64,000 nucleotides of DNA from Ahrensia marina (lineage in GTDB: Bacteria > Pseudomonadota > Alphaproteobacteria > Rhizobiales > Rhizobiaceae), in the NCBI RefSeq assembly GCF_001293565.1, contig NZ_JXMU01000002.1, positions 62,001 through 126,000 on the forward strand, given 5' to 3'. This document shows, in pieces, positions 25,584 through 34,773 of the stretch. How positions within the stretch are numbered: the first letter of the stretch is position 1; the number at the start of each line of letters is the position of its first letter. The notes below the pieces were generated by a model, which was not told the origin of the DNA, did not search any database, and saw nothing but the letters and a program-made list of their open reading frames with translations. The position numbers were made by a program, and so were the translations under genes.

Positions 25584-26957
25584 ATGGCCCGCGACACAAC
25601 CGATGAAGCACCAATTAGCGGCGTAGAAGAGATGGCGGCCTATCTTGCCTCCGGTTGTAAGCCGAAGGAAGAATGGCGTATCGGCACCGAGCACGAAAAG
25701 TTTCCATTTTGCATGCAGGATCACACGCCCATACCTTATGCGGGTGAGCGGTCTATTGAGGCGCTGCTTAAAGGAATGCAGGCTGAGCTAAACTGGGAGC
25801 CGATCATTGATGAGGGCAATCTCATTGGCCTATTCGAGCCAAATGGTATGGGCGCCATATCTCTGGAGCCTGGCGGCCAGTTTGAGCTTTCCGGCGCACC
25901 GCTCGAAACCATTCATGAAACATGCCGCGAGAGCAATCGTCATCTAGCGCAGCTCCGCCAAATTGCTGATCCGCTGGGCATCAAGTTCCTAGGCTTGGGC
26001 GCAAGTCCGAAATGGTCGCTGGCTGAAACACCGCGTATGCCAAAGTCACGCTATGATATCATGCGCAATTATATGCCAAAGGTTGGCACGCAAGGTCTTG
26101 ATATGATGCACCGGACGTCGACAATTCAGGTCAATCTGGATTTCGACAGCGAAGCCGATATGCGCAAGAAGATGCAGATGTCATATCGATTGCAGCCTCT
26201 CGCCACAGTGCTTTTTGCCAACTCACCTTTCACAGAAGGCAAACCAAACGGGCTATTGTCCTGGCGTGCTGATATTTGGCGCGATACCGATAACGACCGG
26301 GCCGGTGTTCTGCCGATGGTTTTTAACGACAATTTCGGGTTTGCCGATTATGTTGAATGGGCTTTGGACGTGCCTATGTATTTCGTTTTGCGTAACGGAA
26401 AATATATCGACTGCACGCATGTGACATTTCGCCAATTCATGAACGGAGCGCTTGAAGGTGAAATTCCTGACGCCAAACCGAACAAGGGTGATTGGACGAA
26501 CCATCTTTCAACAGTGTTTCCCGAAGTTAGGCTTAAAAAGTTCATTGAAATGCGTGGTGCAGATGGCGGCCCTTGGCGCCGTATCTGCGCATTGCCTGCT
26601 TTCTGGGTCGGTCTTTGTTATGATGAAACCGCGCTGGAAGCCGCTTGGCAACTGACCAAGGATTGGACTTTTGAAGACGTGGTGGAGCTTCGAAACGCCG
26701 TTCCAAAAGATGGCTTTAAGGCATCAATAAAAGGCCAGTCCATGCATGATCTTGCCAAAGAAGTTCTCGGTATTGCACGGCAGGGGCTGATTTCCCGCGC
26801 GCGTCTTAACGATGACGGCTTTGATGAGGCGCATTTCCTTGCGCCTTTAGAAGAAGTTGCCGCACGAGGCACAACATCTGCTGAACAGATGTTGCTGCAA
26901 TATCAATCAAACTGGGCAGGCAGCATAGAGCCGGCGTTTTTGGAATACGCTTATTGA
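25584..26957 (+). CDS. gshA: glutamate-cysteine ligase (plant/alphaproteobacterial type)
   Basis: First step of glutathione synthesis: ATP-dependent ligation of glutamate and cysteine in the cytoplasm. The 457 residues include the N-terminal WRIGTEHEKFPF, PNGMGAISLEPGGQFELSG, MPKVGTQGLDMMHRTSTIQVN-like segment, and WADIWRDTDNDR-type block. Length and motif set match the plant-like class of the enzyme rather than the gamma-proteobacterial class. Starts at ATG 25584. It stands alone, about 115 bp after rsmE. Confidence 0.94.
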   Translation: MARDTTDEAPISGVEEMAAYLASGCKPKEEWRIGTEHEKFPFCMQDHTPIPYAGERSIEALLKGMQAELNWEPIIDEGNLIGLFEPNGMGAISLEPGGQFELSGAPLETIHETCRESNRHLAQLRQIADPLGIKFLGLGASPKWSLAETPRMPKSRYDIMRNYMPKVGTQGLDMMHRTSTIQVNLDFDSEADMRKKMQMSYRLQPLATVLFANSPFTEGKPNGLLSWRADIWRDTDNDRAGVLPMVFNDNFGFADYVEWALDVPMYFVLRNGKYIDCTHVTFRQFMNGALEGEIPDAKPNKGDWTNHLSTVFPEVRLKKFIEMRGADGGPWRRICALPAFWVGLCYDETALEAAWQLTKDWTFEDVVELRNAVPKDGFKASIKGQSMHDLAKEVLGIARQGLISRARLNDDGFDEAHFLAPLEEVAARGTTSAEQMLLQYQSNWAGSIEPAFLEYAY

Positions 26958-26961
26958 GCTG

Positions 26962-26980
26962 AAACCAAAGTCTGGTTTTT
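26962..26980 (+). terminator. weak intrinsic terminator after gshA
   Basis: AAACCA-AAGTC-TGGTTT, 6-bp stem, with a short T tail; it lies 5 bp after the gshA stop in a 27-bp gap to the convergent acyltransferase. Confidence 0.4.
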
Positions 26981-26984
26981 AGAT

Positions 26985-28079
26985 TTAAGTCTCCGTTTTT
27001 GGGCGAATTTTTTCTCTATGTGCTTCTAATGGACGTTCTAGAAAATAGACGGCCAAAACACTCGCAGAAAGTGATGCAGGCATAGCAAAAATAAAAAACG
27101 CGGCTGAGTTCTTTTCCAGCCCGGTTAGGCCGGAAACAAAGACACCGACTGGCCAGTGCAACAAAAAGAGTGGATAGGACAAGTCACCAAGAAGTTTCAG
27201 GATACCTTTCGGTTTTGTGTCAGGCCATAGCAACAAAGTGATTGCGCAAAGAATACCGAAGGCGAGCAACCTTGAGATCACCGGAATGGGTGTAGGAACG
27301 GGAACTAATGGAATTGCAAACAGTAAAATAAATGCGCTGACTTTGAAAACGTTGGGGTAAGCTTTTTTGGGGAAGTAATAAACAAGCGCGCCCAAAGAGA
27401 AAAAGAAAGCAATTCCCACTGGCGTTTTATAGAAAATTTGATGGTAGTTTATCGCGATGTAAGGGGCCATCATATCTGTTGATAAGAGTTGATGTCCCGC
27501 AATACAAAGGGCCAGAAAGTAAGTGCTTGTAACTAGAAACGCGGCTTGAAAAAATCGACGTGCGCGAAAAAATGTTGCCGTAAGGCCGAATGAAAAGGCG
27601 AGATAAAAATATAACTCCATATTCACGCTCCACGCATTTGGCGAAAACGTAATTGGAACTCCCCAAAATGCGGGAGCTTGATATCCAACCAAGGTAATTT
27701 GTGGAATCAGAATTGCCCACCAATACGAAGGGTCAATACCAGCTTCCGCAATTCGTTTTAGACCTTCAGGTGACCAAGGTAATTCCATCCAGCGATTAAT
27801 CGCACGTGCCGCTTCTGGATAAAAATATATTGCAAGGAAACCTATGACACTGGATGCGAGAAACGTGGGGTACAGGCGTACAAAACGGTTTAGCCAGAAA
27901 CGTTTAAATCCATTTGGAGCGTTTCCATAAGTCTTTGACCAGACTAAAGTGATTACGTAGCCGGAAATAACATAGAAGCCCATTACGGCAAGAGATCCGT
28001 CACCACCGGGCAAAAGACTTGACCAAAAGTGCGAAATTACAACCAAAAAAGAAAGCATGAAACGAAGTAAATATTGCAT
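26985..28079 (-). CDS. acyltransferase 3 family membrane protein
   Basis: An OafA/YrhL-type integral-membrane acyltransferase, 364 residues with about ten hydrophobic helices. Such enzymes O-acetylate surface polysaccharides, lipid A or small exported molecules, using cytoplasmic acetyl-CoA. The conserved N-terminal region LLRFMLSFLVVISHFW with the key His and the FWLNRFVRLYPTFL motif are present. The gene is lower in GC than its neighbours and uses more A/T-ending codons, which suggests acquisition by transfer. It is a single gene next to gshA with no visible glycan partners, so the acceptor is unknown. Confidence 0.85.
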   Translation of the reverse strand: MQYLLRFMLSFLVVISHFWSSLLPGGDGSLAVMGFYVISGYVITLVWSKTYGNAPNGFKRFWLNRFVRLYPTFLASSVIGFLAIYFYPEAARAINRWMELPWSPEGLKRIAEAGIDPSYWWAILIPQITLVGYQAPAFWGVPITFSPNAWSVNMELYFYLAFSFGLTATFFRARRFFQAAFLVTSTYFLALCIAGHQLLSTDMMAPYIAINYHQIFYKTPVGIAFFFSLGALVYYFPKKAYPNVFKVSAFILLFAIPLVPVPTPIPVISRLLAFGILCAITLLLWPDTKPKGILKLLGDLSYPLFLLHWPVGVFVSGLTGLEKNSAAFFIFAMPASLSASVLAVYFLERPLEAHREKIRPKTET

Positions 28080-28154
28080 ATAAATGTCTTATTGGTTGCA
28101 TAGTGTCTGTAAGCGATTTAGCGCATTTTACATTAATTCGCGTCAAAACCGGCT

Positions 28155-28931
28155 TTAATCAGCATTGCGCATTTGTCTTCTTAGTTTGGATACCGTTTGC
28201 CAAGCGCCGACTTTTTCAGCTTCGCGTTTGCTTTCTTCGACAAATTCCATATGGGCTGCCGCTGCTGCGGCAGCCGCTTCCGGGTCTGCTTCCATAATGG
28301 CTTCATAAATCGCGCGGTGTTGCTTCAACAAAAGTGTTCTTGCGCCCGGTGCGCGGTAAACCAATGAGCGCGAAAAAAATGTGCCATTGGTCAAAAGCCG
28401 ATAACATGAGCGCAATGTGTGAAGCAAAATTAAATTGTGTGCGGCCTCGCAAATAGCCTGATGAAACTCAACATCGATGGCCGCTTCATCGCGAAAGTCT
28501 TCTTTTTTGTGCGCTTCCTCCATGCGCAGAATGATCTCGGTTAACAGCGCACGGTCATCATCTGTTGCGCGCCGCGCCGCATAGGCCGCGGCAATCGCTT
28601 CCACTTCACGGCGGTATTCTAAATAATCCGATGTTGCTTTGGGGTGATCAGCAATAAGTTCCAGCATGGTTTTTGAGAATACGTCGCCAATCACATCTGC
28701 AACAAAGGTTCCGCCGCCGTGACGGGTCACAAGCAGCTCGCGTGCCTCCAAATCCTTGAGAGCCTCGCGTAAAATAGGACGTGAAATGCCCAATTGTTCT
28801 GACAGGTCGCGTTCGCCCGGCAATTTATCACCAACCCGAAGAACACCTTCCAGAATCAACGTCTCTATTTGCGCGCACACTTCATCGGCAGTTCGCGCGT
28901 GATTGATTTGTGAAAAAATAGTCGTGCCCAT
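28155..28931 (-). CDS. GntR-family (FadR/FCD subfamily) transcriptional regulator
   Basis: A 258-residue repressor-type regulator. The winged helix-turn-helix (DKLPGERDLSEQLGISRPIL) lies in residues 35-65 and an all-helical FCD ligand-binding domain follows, with a metal-binding His pattern (VEFHQAICEAAHN and LLLKQHRAIYEAI). FCD regulators bind carboxylic acids such as lactate, pyruvate, glycolate or galactonate, which makes the nearby lldD or glc genes possible targets, on family grounds only. An alanine run (eight Ala) occurs near residue 235. A palindrome overlaps its ribosome-binding site, suggesting self-repression. Confidence 0.88.
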   Translation of the reverse strand: MGTTIFSQINHARTADEVCAQIETLILEGVLRVGDKLPGERDLSEQLGISRPILREALKDLEARELLVTRHGGGTFVADVIGDVFSKTMLELIADHPKATSDYLEYRREVEAIAAAYAARRATDDDRALLTEIILRMEEAHKKEDFRDEAAIDVEFHQAICEAAHNLILLHTLRSCYRLLTNGTFFSRSLVYRAPGARTLLLKQHRAIYEAIMEADPEAAAAAAAAHMEFVEESKREAEKVGAWQTVSKLRRQMRNAD

Positions 28932-28937
28932 TCACCC

Positions 28938-28959
28938 CTCCATAATCAATCATATGGAG
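28938..28959. promoter_or_regulatory. inverted repeat over the GntR-regulator ribosome-binding site
   Basis: CTCCATA-N8-TATGGAG: perfect 7-bp arms just before the start codon at 28931; one arm includes part of the GGAGG ribosome site on the minus strand. The spacing suits a regulatory dimer. Confidence 0.45.
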
Positions 28960-29111
28960 CGTATACGGACTGGTCAATAATTTTAGCCAATCGGCGGAAG
29001 CATACGTGCGTTTATGTAGCAGCCTTGCTTATTTCCAAAACCTATAGGCCATAATAAAATCTTCTTTAATGTTGGCTCTGGCGTGAGCGCCAATGTGCAT
29101 GAGGGGATAAT

Positions 29112-30431
29112 ATGACGGGCAAAAATACTGGTTCTGCCAACCGGTCTGAGGTCGCGCCACGCGGCGTTTTCGGATTCCCGCTTCATACCGATAGAGCTTT
29201 AGCTCTTGGCGAAGTCCATGCACGTCCCGCGCCTATCATTTCGACACCGCGAACGCTCGTAAAATTATGCTTTGTTACAGATGGCGGTTCCACTGTTGAT
29301 CAAGCTGTTCTGGCGGAACTGTCCCGTCAAAACGGCGTCTCACCGCCTGTTGATGGTGCGCGTCACCACCGGATCGAAATGGGCAAAAGCAGCGTTTGGT
29401 GGGAACGCCATACCGAAGCGTCTACCTATCTTTGGGAAGGTCCGGCGGCGGCAAATTTTGATACCGCACCCCAAGGCCATCCATTCGGGGAGGCTTTTCC
29501 TGCTCCTGGGTCGCTCATTTCTGCTGTCCGTATCGATATTATAAAATGGAGCAAAGAGCAGGAGGAAAAAACGCTCGATCATTTTGACAGGCGTACACTG
29601 TGTGCATCTGTGACACGTAACGGTCTTGGTATTATCGCAACAGACTTCCGGCAGGATCAATCAGGGCTGACACGCTTTGTCATTTTGGATAAAGGCATGG
29701 CCCCGCAGCGCCTTGGCGCTCTTTCTCAAAGACTGTTTGATATTGAAATATACCGCACATTGGCCATGCTCGGTTTACCTTTGGCGCAGCGGCTTTCACC
29801 CAGAATGCGAAAAGCCGAGGATCGCTTGGCAGAGTTAACCCATAGAATGCGAAATCTGGAACCGGCAAATTCGGAAGAGCTGCTTGACGAAATGACAGGA
29901 CTGGCGGCCGAGTTGGAAGCCGATGCCGCATCGAGCCTCTACCGTTTTGGCGCCAGTCGCGCCTATGACAATATCGTTGAGGACAGGTTGCATGAGCTGG
30001 AGCGTGAGCCGCTTTTGGGCTGCGATACGTTGAAATTCTTTCTGGAACGGCGCTTGGCGCCTGCCATGCGTACATGTCGTGCGATTGAAGAAAGACAGGC
30101 AAATTTATCACGAAAGCTGGCACGCGCGGCAACACTTCTGCGTACCCGCATTGATGTGGAAGTCGAGAAGCAAAACCGTGATTTGCTGCAATCCATGGCT
30201 AATCGCGCAAAGTTGCAACTGCGCTTGCAACAAACAGTTGAAGGGCTGTCTGTTGCAGCAGTTTCCTACTATGTTGTGGGGCTTTTTGCTTATCTTGCGA
30301 AAGGCTTAGGCATGTCGCTTCCCGGTATTTCGCATGCAACATTGGTCGCGCTGTTCGTGCCGGTCGCAGTACTTGGTATGTGGCTTGTCGTGCGCCGTAT
30401 CCGTGCGAAACACGCTGATATTGAAATGTAG
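29112..30431 (+). CDS. DUF3422 family membrane-anchored protein
   Basis: Unknown function, 439 residues. The N-terminus contains GVFGFPLHTDRALALGEVHARP, typical of the DUF3422 family, followed by a long helical region with coiled-coil character, and two C-terminal membrane helices (VSYYVVGLFAYLAKGLG and ATLVALFVPVAVLGMWLVV) ending in the basic RRIRAKHADIEM. Reading from ATG 29112, preceded by GAGGGG. The cytoplasmic part is large and the membrane anchor C-terminal. It stands between a GntR and a LysR regulator on opposite strands, without an operon partner. Confidence 0.85.
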   Translation: MTGKNTGSANRSEVAPRGVFGFPLHTDRALALGEVHARPAPIISTPRTLVKLCFVTDGGSTVDQAVLAELSRQNGVSPPVDGARHHRIEMGKSSVWWERHTEASTYLWEGPAAANFDTAPQGHPFGEAFPAPGSLISAVRIDIIKWSKEQEEKTLDHFDRRTLCASVTRNGLGIIATDFRQDQSGLTRFVILDKGMAPQRLGALSQRLFDIEIYRTLAMLGLPLAQRLSPRMRKAEDRLAELTHRMRNLEPANSEELLDEMTGLAAELEADAASSLYRFGASRAYDNIVEDRLHELEREPLLGCDTLKFFLERRLAPAMRTCRAIEERQANLSRKLARAATLLRTRIDVEVEKQNRDLLQSMANRAKLQLRLQQTVEGLSVAAVSYYVVGLFAYLAKGLGMSLPGISHATLVALFVPVAVLGMWLVVRRIRAKHADIEM

Positions 30432-30458
30432 CTTGTGCGTCAGGCGCGCATAAACGCC

Positions 30459-31397
30459 CTAAGCTTCTTTTTTCAGTTTAGGCGTTTCTTGTGTGCTCAA
30501 ACCGCTCTCCCAATAAGGTACGCCGCCAAATATTTGCGCAAGATAATCAATAAAAACACGCACCTTGGCAGGAAGGAACTGACGCGAAGGATAGATCGCA
30601 TAAATGCCGACATTGGATGTGCTTTCAAATTCGGGTAAAATTTGCACAAGGCGACCATCTGCCAGTTCCCGCCCTACGTCCCATGTCGAGCGTAGCGCGA
30701 TGCCAAGCCCTGCCAGAACAGCTTCGCGCACAACTTCAGAAGAGTTGGTGTGAATGTTGCCGGCGGGACGAACGCTTACATCCCCTTCAGGCCCTTCCAT
30801 GCGCCAAGTATCGGATACTTGGTGCGTTAGGCAATTATGGTGCGCCAGATCGTCCAGTATTTTAGGTGTGCCGTTTTCAGCTAAATATTCGGGTGTCGCA
30901 CAAAGCACTCTTCTTACCGGCGCGAGTTTTCGTGCAACCAGACTGGAGTCTTCAAGTTCCGCAATACGGATCGCGACGTCAAATCCTTCGCCGACAATAT
31001 CGACAAGGTCATCGGATAAAAGCAAATTGATGTTCAAATCATCATTGTTTTTCATAAAGTCGCCGAGGTTTGGCGCAATGTGCATCCGGCCAAATGAAGT
31101 TGGCGCTGAAACTTTCAATGTGCCCCGCGCAATGGCAGAGCGACGCGATACGAATGCCTCGGCTTCTTCAACGCCCGCAAGAATAGCGACAACACGTTCA
31201 TAAAATCCCTGTCCGGCTTCGGTAAGTGCGATCTGCCGCGTCGTACGCTGCAGCAGGCGTGTGCCAAGCCTGTCTTCCAGCCTACGCAGTCGTTTTGAAA
31301 CCACCGCCGGTGACAGCCCGAGTTCGCGCCCCGCTGCCGACATGCTCCCAGCACCGACGACGCGGGCAAAAATTTCTAAGTCTCCGAAGTTACTCAT
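30459..31397 (-). CDS. LysR-family transcriptional regulator
   Basis: A 312-residue LysR-type regulator. The N-terminal helix-turn-helix (FARVVGAGSMSAAGRELGLS, VVSKRLRRLEDRLG) is followed by a type-2 periplasmic-binding-like ligand domain. It is transcribed divergently from the glycolate oxidase operon that starts 248 bp away, and an inverted repeat sits in that gap, so control of glcDEF is a reasonable inference. The effector is not deducible. Confidence 0.9.
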   Translation of the reverse strand: MSNFGDLEIFARVVGAGSMSAAGRELGLSPAVVSKRLRRLEDRLGTRLLQRTTRQIALTEAGQGFYERVVAILAGVEEAEAFVSRRSAIARGTLKVSAPTSFGRMHIAPNLGDFMKNNDDLNINLLLSDDLVDIVGEGFDVAIRIAELEDSSLVARKLAPVRRVLCATPEYLAENGTPKILDDLAHHNCLTHQVSDTWRMEGPEGDVSVRPAGNIHTNSSEVVREAVLAGLGIALRSTWDVGRELADGRLVQILPEFESTSNVGIYAIYPSRQFLPAKVRVFIDYLAQIFGGVPYWESGLSTQETPKLKKEA

Positions 31398-31579
31398 TAT
31401 ACAGGCTAACCATTATGATTGGATTGTTAGTTTGCCGATTGATTGTTCGCTCGTATGTTTATCGATCTTATATTTTATTGTGTCTATGAAAATGGGGCAG
31501 GGACCTCAAAAGTCCATACCTGTTAACTTTATGATTGCGCTGCCGTTGAAACTGTTTCGCCGGACACGCGCTTGACTCT

Positions 31580-31604
31580 AATTGGTAATTATAATTTACC
31601 AGTT
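31580..31604. promoter_or_regulatory. inverted repeat in the glcD promoter region
   Basis: AATTGGTAA and TTACCAGTT (8 of 9 positions symmetric) around 7 bp TTATAAT, 41 bp before the glcD start. Either a LysR site for the divergent regulator or a FadR-type TGGT/ACCA operator; a likely promoter lies at or around it. Confidence 0.5.
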
Positions 31605-31644
31605 ATAGAGGTGCCAACGTATCATTTGAATGGGAGGAACGGAA

Positions 31645-33087
31645 ATGACGACGATCGAATTTCTGAAGCCCAATGCAAATATAACCGCTCGTCGCAGCGC
31701 TATCATCGAAGGGCTTTTCAATCTTTTGCCCGCTGATTGTGTGATCTCCGATGAGCGCGAACTGGTGCCTTTTGAAACGGATGCTTTTACCGCATATCGC
31801 CGTTTGCCCTTAGCTGTTGTCTTACCATATACGACCGAGCAGGTGGCGGATGTACTCAAATATTGTTCGACCAATAAAATTCCGGTTGTCCCGCGCGGTG
31901 CGGGAACGTCATTGGCGGGCGGCGCGATACCGCAGGAGGATGCGGTGGTCATAGGTGTGTCGCGCATGACGCGTATGCTGGATGTGGATTATGACAACCG
32001 CACTACTACTGTTGAAGCTGGCGTAACAAATCTTTCTATTTCAGATGCGGTGTCAGAAGACGGCTTCTTTTATGCGCCGGACCCGTCGTCACAACTTGCC
32101 TGCACAATAGGCGGCAATATCGGCATGAATTCAGGCGGTGCGCATTGCCTCAAATATGGCGTAACCACCAATAATCTGTTGGGCGTAAAACTTGTCATGT
32201 TCGATGGCACAATCGTTGATATCGGCGGTAAGGCGCTTGATGCGCCCGGATATGATTTGCTTGGCCTGCTGTGTGGCTCGGAAGGCCAGCTTGGCATTGT
32301 AACCGAGGCAACAGTGCGCCTTATTGTGAAACCTGAGGGCGCACGCCCTGTGCTTTTCGGTTTTGATGATGCAGAGATTGCAGGCGCGTGCGTCACCGAT
32401 ATTATTGGCAGCGGCATCATACCTGTGGCGATCGAATTTATGGACAAGCCTGCCATAGATATTTGCGAGTCATTTGCCGGCGCCGGTTATCCGATGGATG
32501 TTGAAGCATTGCTCATCATCGAAGTTGAAGGCTCTGACGAAGAGATGGATGCGATGCTGAAGAAGATCATCAGGATTGCACAAAAACACAATGTGAAAAA
32601 CATCAAGGAAAGCCAGTCTGCAACAGAAGCGGCGCAAATCTGGAAAGGGCGCAAGTCGGCCTTCGGTGCAACTGGCCGTATCGCTGATTACATCTGTATG
32701 GATGGCACCGTTCCGCTTGGAAAACTCTCTTATGTGCTAAGAGAGACATATAAGATAATTGAACGTTACGGGTTGCGGGTTGCCAACGTATTTCATGCCG
32801 GGGACGGCAATATGCACCCGCTCATCCTGCATAACGCTAATGATCCGAAAGAGGCGCAGGCTGCTGAAGATGCCGGGATGGATATTTTGCGGCTCTGTGT
32901 TGATGCAGGCGGGTGCCTGACGGGAGAACATGGTGTTGGGATTGAGAAACGCGACCTCATGCTGCACCAGTTCGACGAAGTGGATCTAAATCAGCAGATG
33001 CGGGTAAGGGCCGCTTTTGACCCGGACTGGATTTTAAATCCGTCCAAGGTTTTTCCCCTTGATATCGAACAGCGCAAGGTCTCTTAA
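31645..33087 (+). CDS. glcD: glycolate oxidase, FAD-binding subunit
   Basis: FAD-linked catalytic subunit of glycolate oxidase, 480 residues. The ATG at 31645 has GGGAGGA 7 bases upstream; an earlier ATG at 31630 sits before that site. The FAD_binding_4 domain includes the phosphate-binding PRGAGTSLAGGAI and GGNIGMNSGGAHC; the C-terminal FAD-linked oxidase domain includes the VFHAGDGNMHPL motif and GEHGVGIEKR. The next gene begins 1 bp after its stop. glcD with glcE and glcF converts glycolate to glyoxylate at the membrane. Confidence 0.94.
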   Translation: MTTIEFLKPNANITARRSAIIEGLFNLLPADCVISDERELVPFETDAFTAYRRLPLAVVLPYTTEQVADVLKYCSTNKIPVVPRGAGTSLAGGAIPQEDAVVIGVSRMTRMLDVDYDNRTTTVEAGVTNLSISDAVSEDGFFYAPDPSSQLACTIGGNIGMNSGGAHCLKYGVTTNNLLGVKLVMFDGTIVDIGGKALDAPGYDLLGLLCGSEGQLGIVTEATVRLIVKPEGARPVLFGFDDAEIAGACVTDIIGSGIIPVAIEFMDKPAIDICESFAGAGYPMDVEALLIIEVEGSDEEMDAMLKKIIRIAQKHNVKNIKESQSATEAAQIWKGRKSAFGATGRIADYICMDGTVPLGKLSYVLRETYKIIERYGLRVANVFHAGDGNMHPLILHNANDPKEAQAAEDAGMDILRLCVDAGGCLTGEHGVGIEKRDLMLHQFDEVDLNQQMRVRAAFDPDWILNPSKVFPLDIEQRKVS

Positions 33088-33088
33088 A

Positions 33089-34297
33089 ATGGCTTTGAAG
33101 ATATTAAAACCTGCTGACGAGTTTGAAGCTGCGCAGTTCATCACCGAGGCACGAAGCCAGGGTACGCGGCTCGAAATTAGAGGCAACGGTACAAAACGTG
33201 CCATTGGCAACAAGGTAACGGCTGAAAAAGTCATTTCTTCATCAGCAATTAGCGGTATTGTTCAGTATGATCCGGCTGAATTGGTTATGGTTGCCAAGGC
33301 AGGAACCTTGCTTTCTGAAATTGATAAAGCGCTGGCCAAACACAAACAGATGCATGTTTTTGAACCTGCTAATTATAGCAAGCTGCTTGGCACAAGCGGC
33401 AAGCAAACAATTGGCGGCATTGCCGCCAGTAACATGTCGGGACCACGCCGTTATGTTTCGGGTGCTGCGCGTGATAGTTTGCTGGGCGTGCGCTTTGTCA
33501 ACGGTCATGGCGAAGTCATCAAAAATGGCGGCCAGGTGATGAAGAATGTTACGGGCCTTGATCTTGTGAAACTGATGGGCGGATCGTGGGGAACACTCGG
33601 ATTTTTGACCGAAGTTTCATTTAAAGTTTTCCCGCGCGCTGAAACTCAGATCACGCTGGCCATCCACAATGTGTCAGATAGCGAAGCGGCAAAAATTATG
33701 GCATCGGCTATGGCAACTAGCGCGGATGTCACAGGTGCGGCCCATGCGCCTGCTGATATTGCGTCGCAGCTTATGAAAGCGCCTGTAAAAGGCGGTATTA
33801 CTTTTTTACGGCTTGAAGGGTTGAAAGAAACGATCAGTGTGCGCCGCGACCGTATCATAAAATCACTGGAAAAAGGGCTGGACATCGAAGAATTGGACGC
33901 ACGTGCCTCGTCGACATTATGGAAAGCAATACGCGATGTTCTGCCTTTTGCGGATCAGAGTGAAACACCTGTCTGGCGCATATCTGTTGCGCCGATGAAC
34001 GGTCCTAAAATTGCGACCGCTATTTTAGGCAAGTTGGACGGACAGGTATTTTACGACTGGCAGGGCGGGCTGGTTTGGCTCAGATTATATGACGTATCTG
34101 ATGCAAGTGCTCAAACAGTTAGAAGCACCATTGCTGAATATGGCGGCTATGCGACTTTGATCCGTGCCTCTGAAACAGTGCGCGCCTCAACCTCTGTATT
34201 TCAGCCTGAAACGGCGGCTATTGCCGCACTTTCCGGCCGCATCAAAGAGGCAGTGGACCCGGATAATCTTTTTAACATCGGCAAGATGAGAACATAG
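33089..34297 (+). CDS. glcE: glycolate oxidase subunit GlcE
   Basis: Second FAD-binding subunit, 402 residues, of the glycolate oxidase complex. ATG at 33089 is preferred over the extension to 33059 because it gives the expected short N-terminus and lies 1 bp after glcD. The FAD-binding motif reads RGNGTKRAIGN, then TIGGIAASNMSGPRRYVSG and GLDLVKLMGGSWGTLGF. The C-terminal part is shorter than GlcD's. Transcribed with glcD and followed by the small DUF4870 gene. Confidence 0.92.
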   Translation: MALKILKPADEFEAAQFITEARSQGTRLEIRGNGTKRAIGNKVTAEKVISSSAISGIVQYDPAELVMVAKAGTLLSEIDKALAKHKQMHVFEPANYSKLLGTSGKQTIGGIAASNMSGPRRYVSGAARDSLLGVRFVNGHGEVIKNGGQVMKNVTGLDLVKLMGGSWGTLGFLTEVSFKVFPRAETQITLAIHNVSDSEAAKIMASAMATSADVTGAAHAPADIASQLMKAPVKGGITFLRLEGLKETISVRRDRIIKSLEKGLDIEELDARASSTLWKAIRDVLPFADQSETPVWRISVAPMNGPKIATAILGKLDGQVFYDWQGGLVWLRLYDVSDASAQTVRSTIAEYGGYATLIRASETVRASTSVFQPETAAIAALSGRIKEAVDPDNLFNIGKMRT

Positions 34298-34377
34298 GCA
34301 GCAAGTCACTATGCTTGAGTGTATTGCAAAACTGCGGTTAACTTTGTTCGCATCAATCCATGTAAGAGGAAAACACT

Positions 34378-34755
34378 ATGAGTGATAATCAAAGCCGCGA
34401 ACCTGTAGCGACCGATGATTGGCTTGGACCCGGGCCAAAGAACGCGCAACTGATCTATATTCTTTACCTGGCATCTTTCCTTCTTGGCGGTATTCCGGCC
34501 ATAATTGGATTGGTGATCGCCTATATGAACCGGGGCAAGGCCGGCGGGTTTACCGAAACACATTATACATGGCTCATCCGCACATTCTGGATCGGTCTTT
34601 TATACGGCATCATCGCAGCCATTTTGATGTTTGTTATCATCGGTATTTTTGCCGCCATAGCTGTTGCCATTTGGGCGATCATTCGCGTGGTCAAAGGCCT
34701 GATGGCACTTGGTAAGAATGAACCGATAGCCGACCCGCAAAGCTGGTTGATTTAA
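34378..34755 (+). CDS. DUF4870-type small membrane protein in the glc operon
   Basis: A 125-residue membrane protein with three to four hydrophobic segments. It contains the Tic20/DUF4870-like pattern (YILYLASFLLGGIPAIIGL, then HYTWLIRTFWIGL). The N-terminus is polar and the C-terminal tail basic to neutral. No function is known. It lies between glcE and glcF on the same strand, with an AGAGG ribosome site, and is thus co-transcribed with them. It may anchor or assist assembly of the complex, which is an inference. Confidence 0.75.
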   Translation: MSDNQSREPVATDDWLGPGPKNAQLIYILYLASFLLGGIPAIIGLVIAYMNRGKAGGFTETHYTWLIRTFWIGLLYGIIAAILMFVIIGIFAAIAVAIWAIIRVVKGLMALGKNEPIADPQSWLI

Positions 34756-34773
34756 TCTCACTGGACATTTGAC

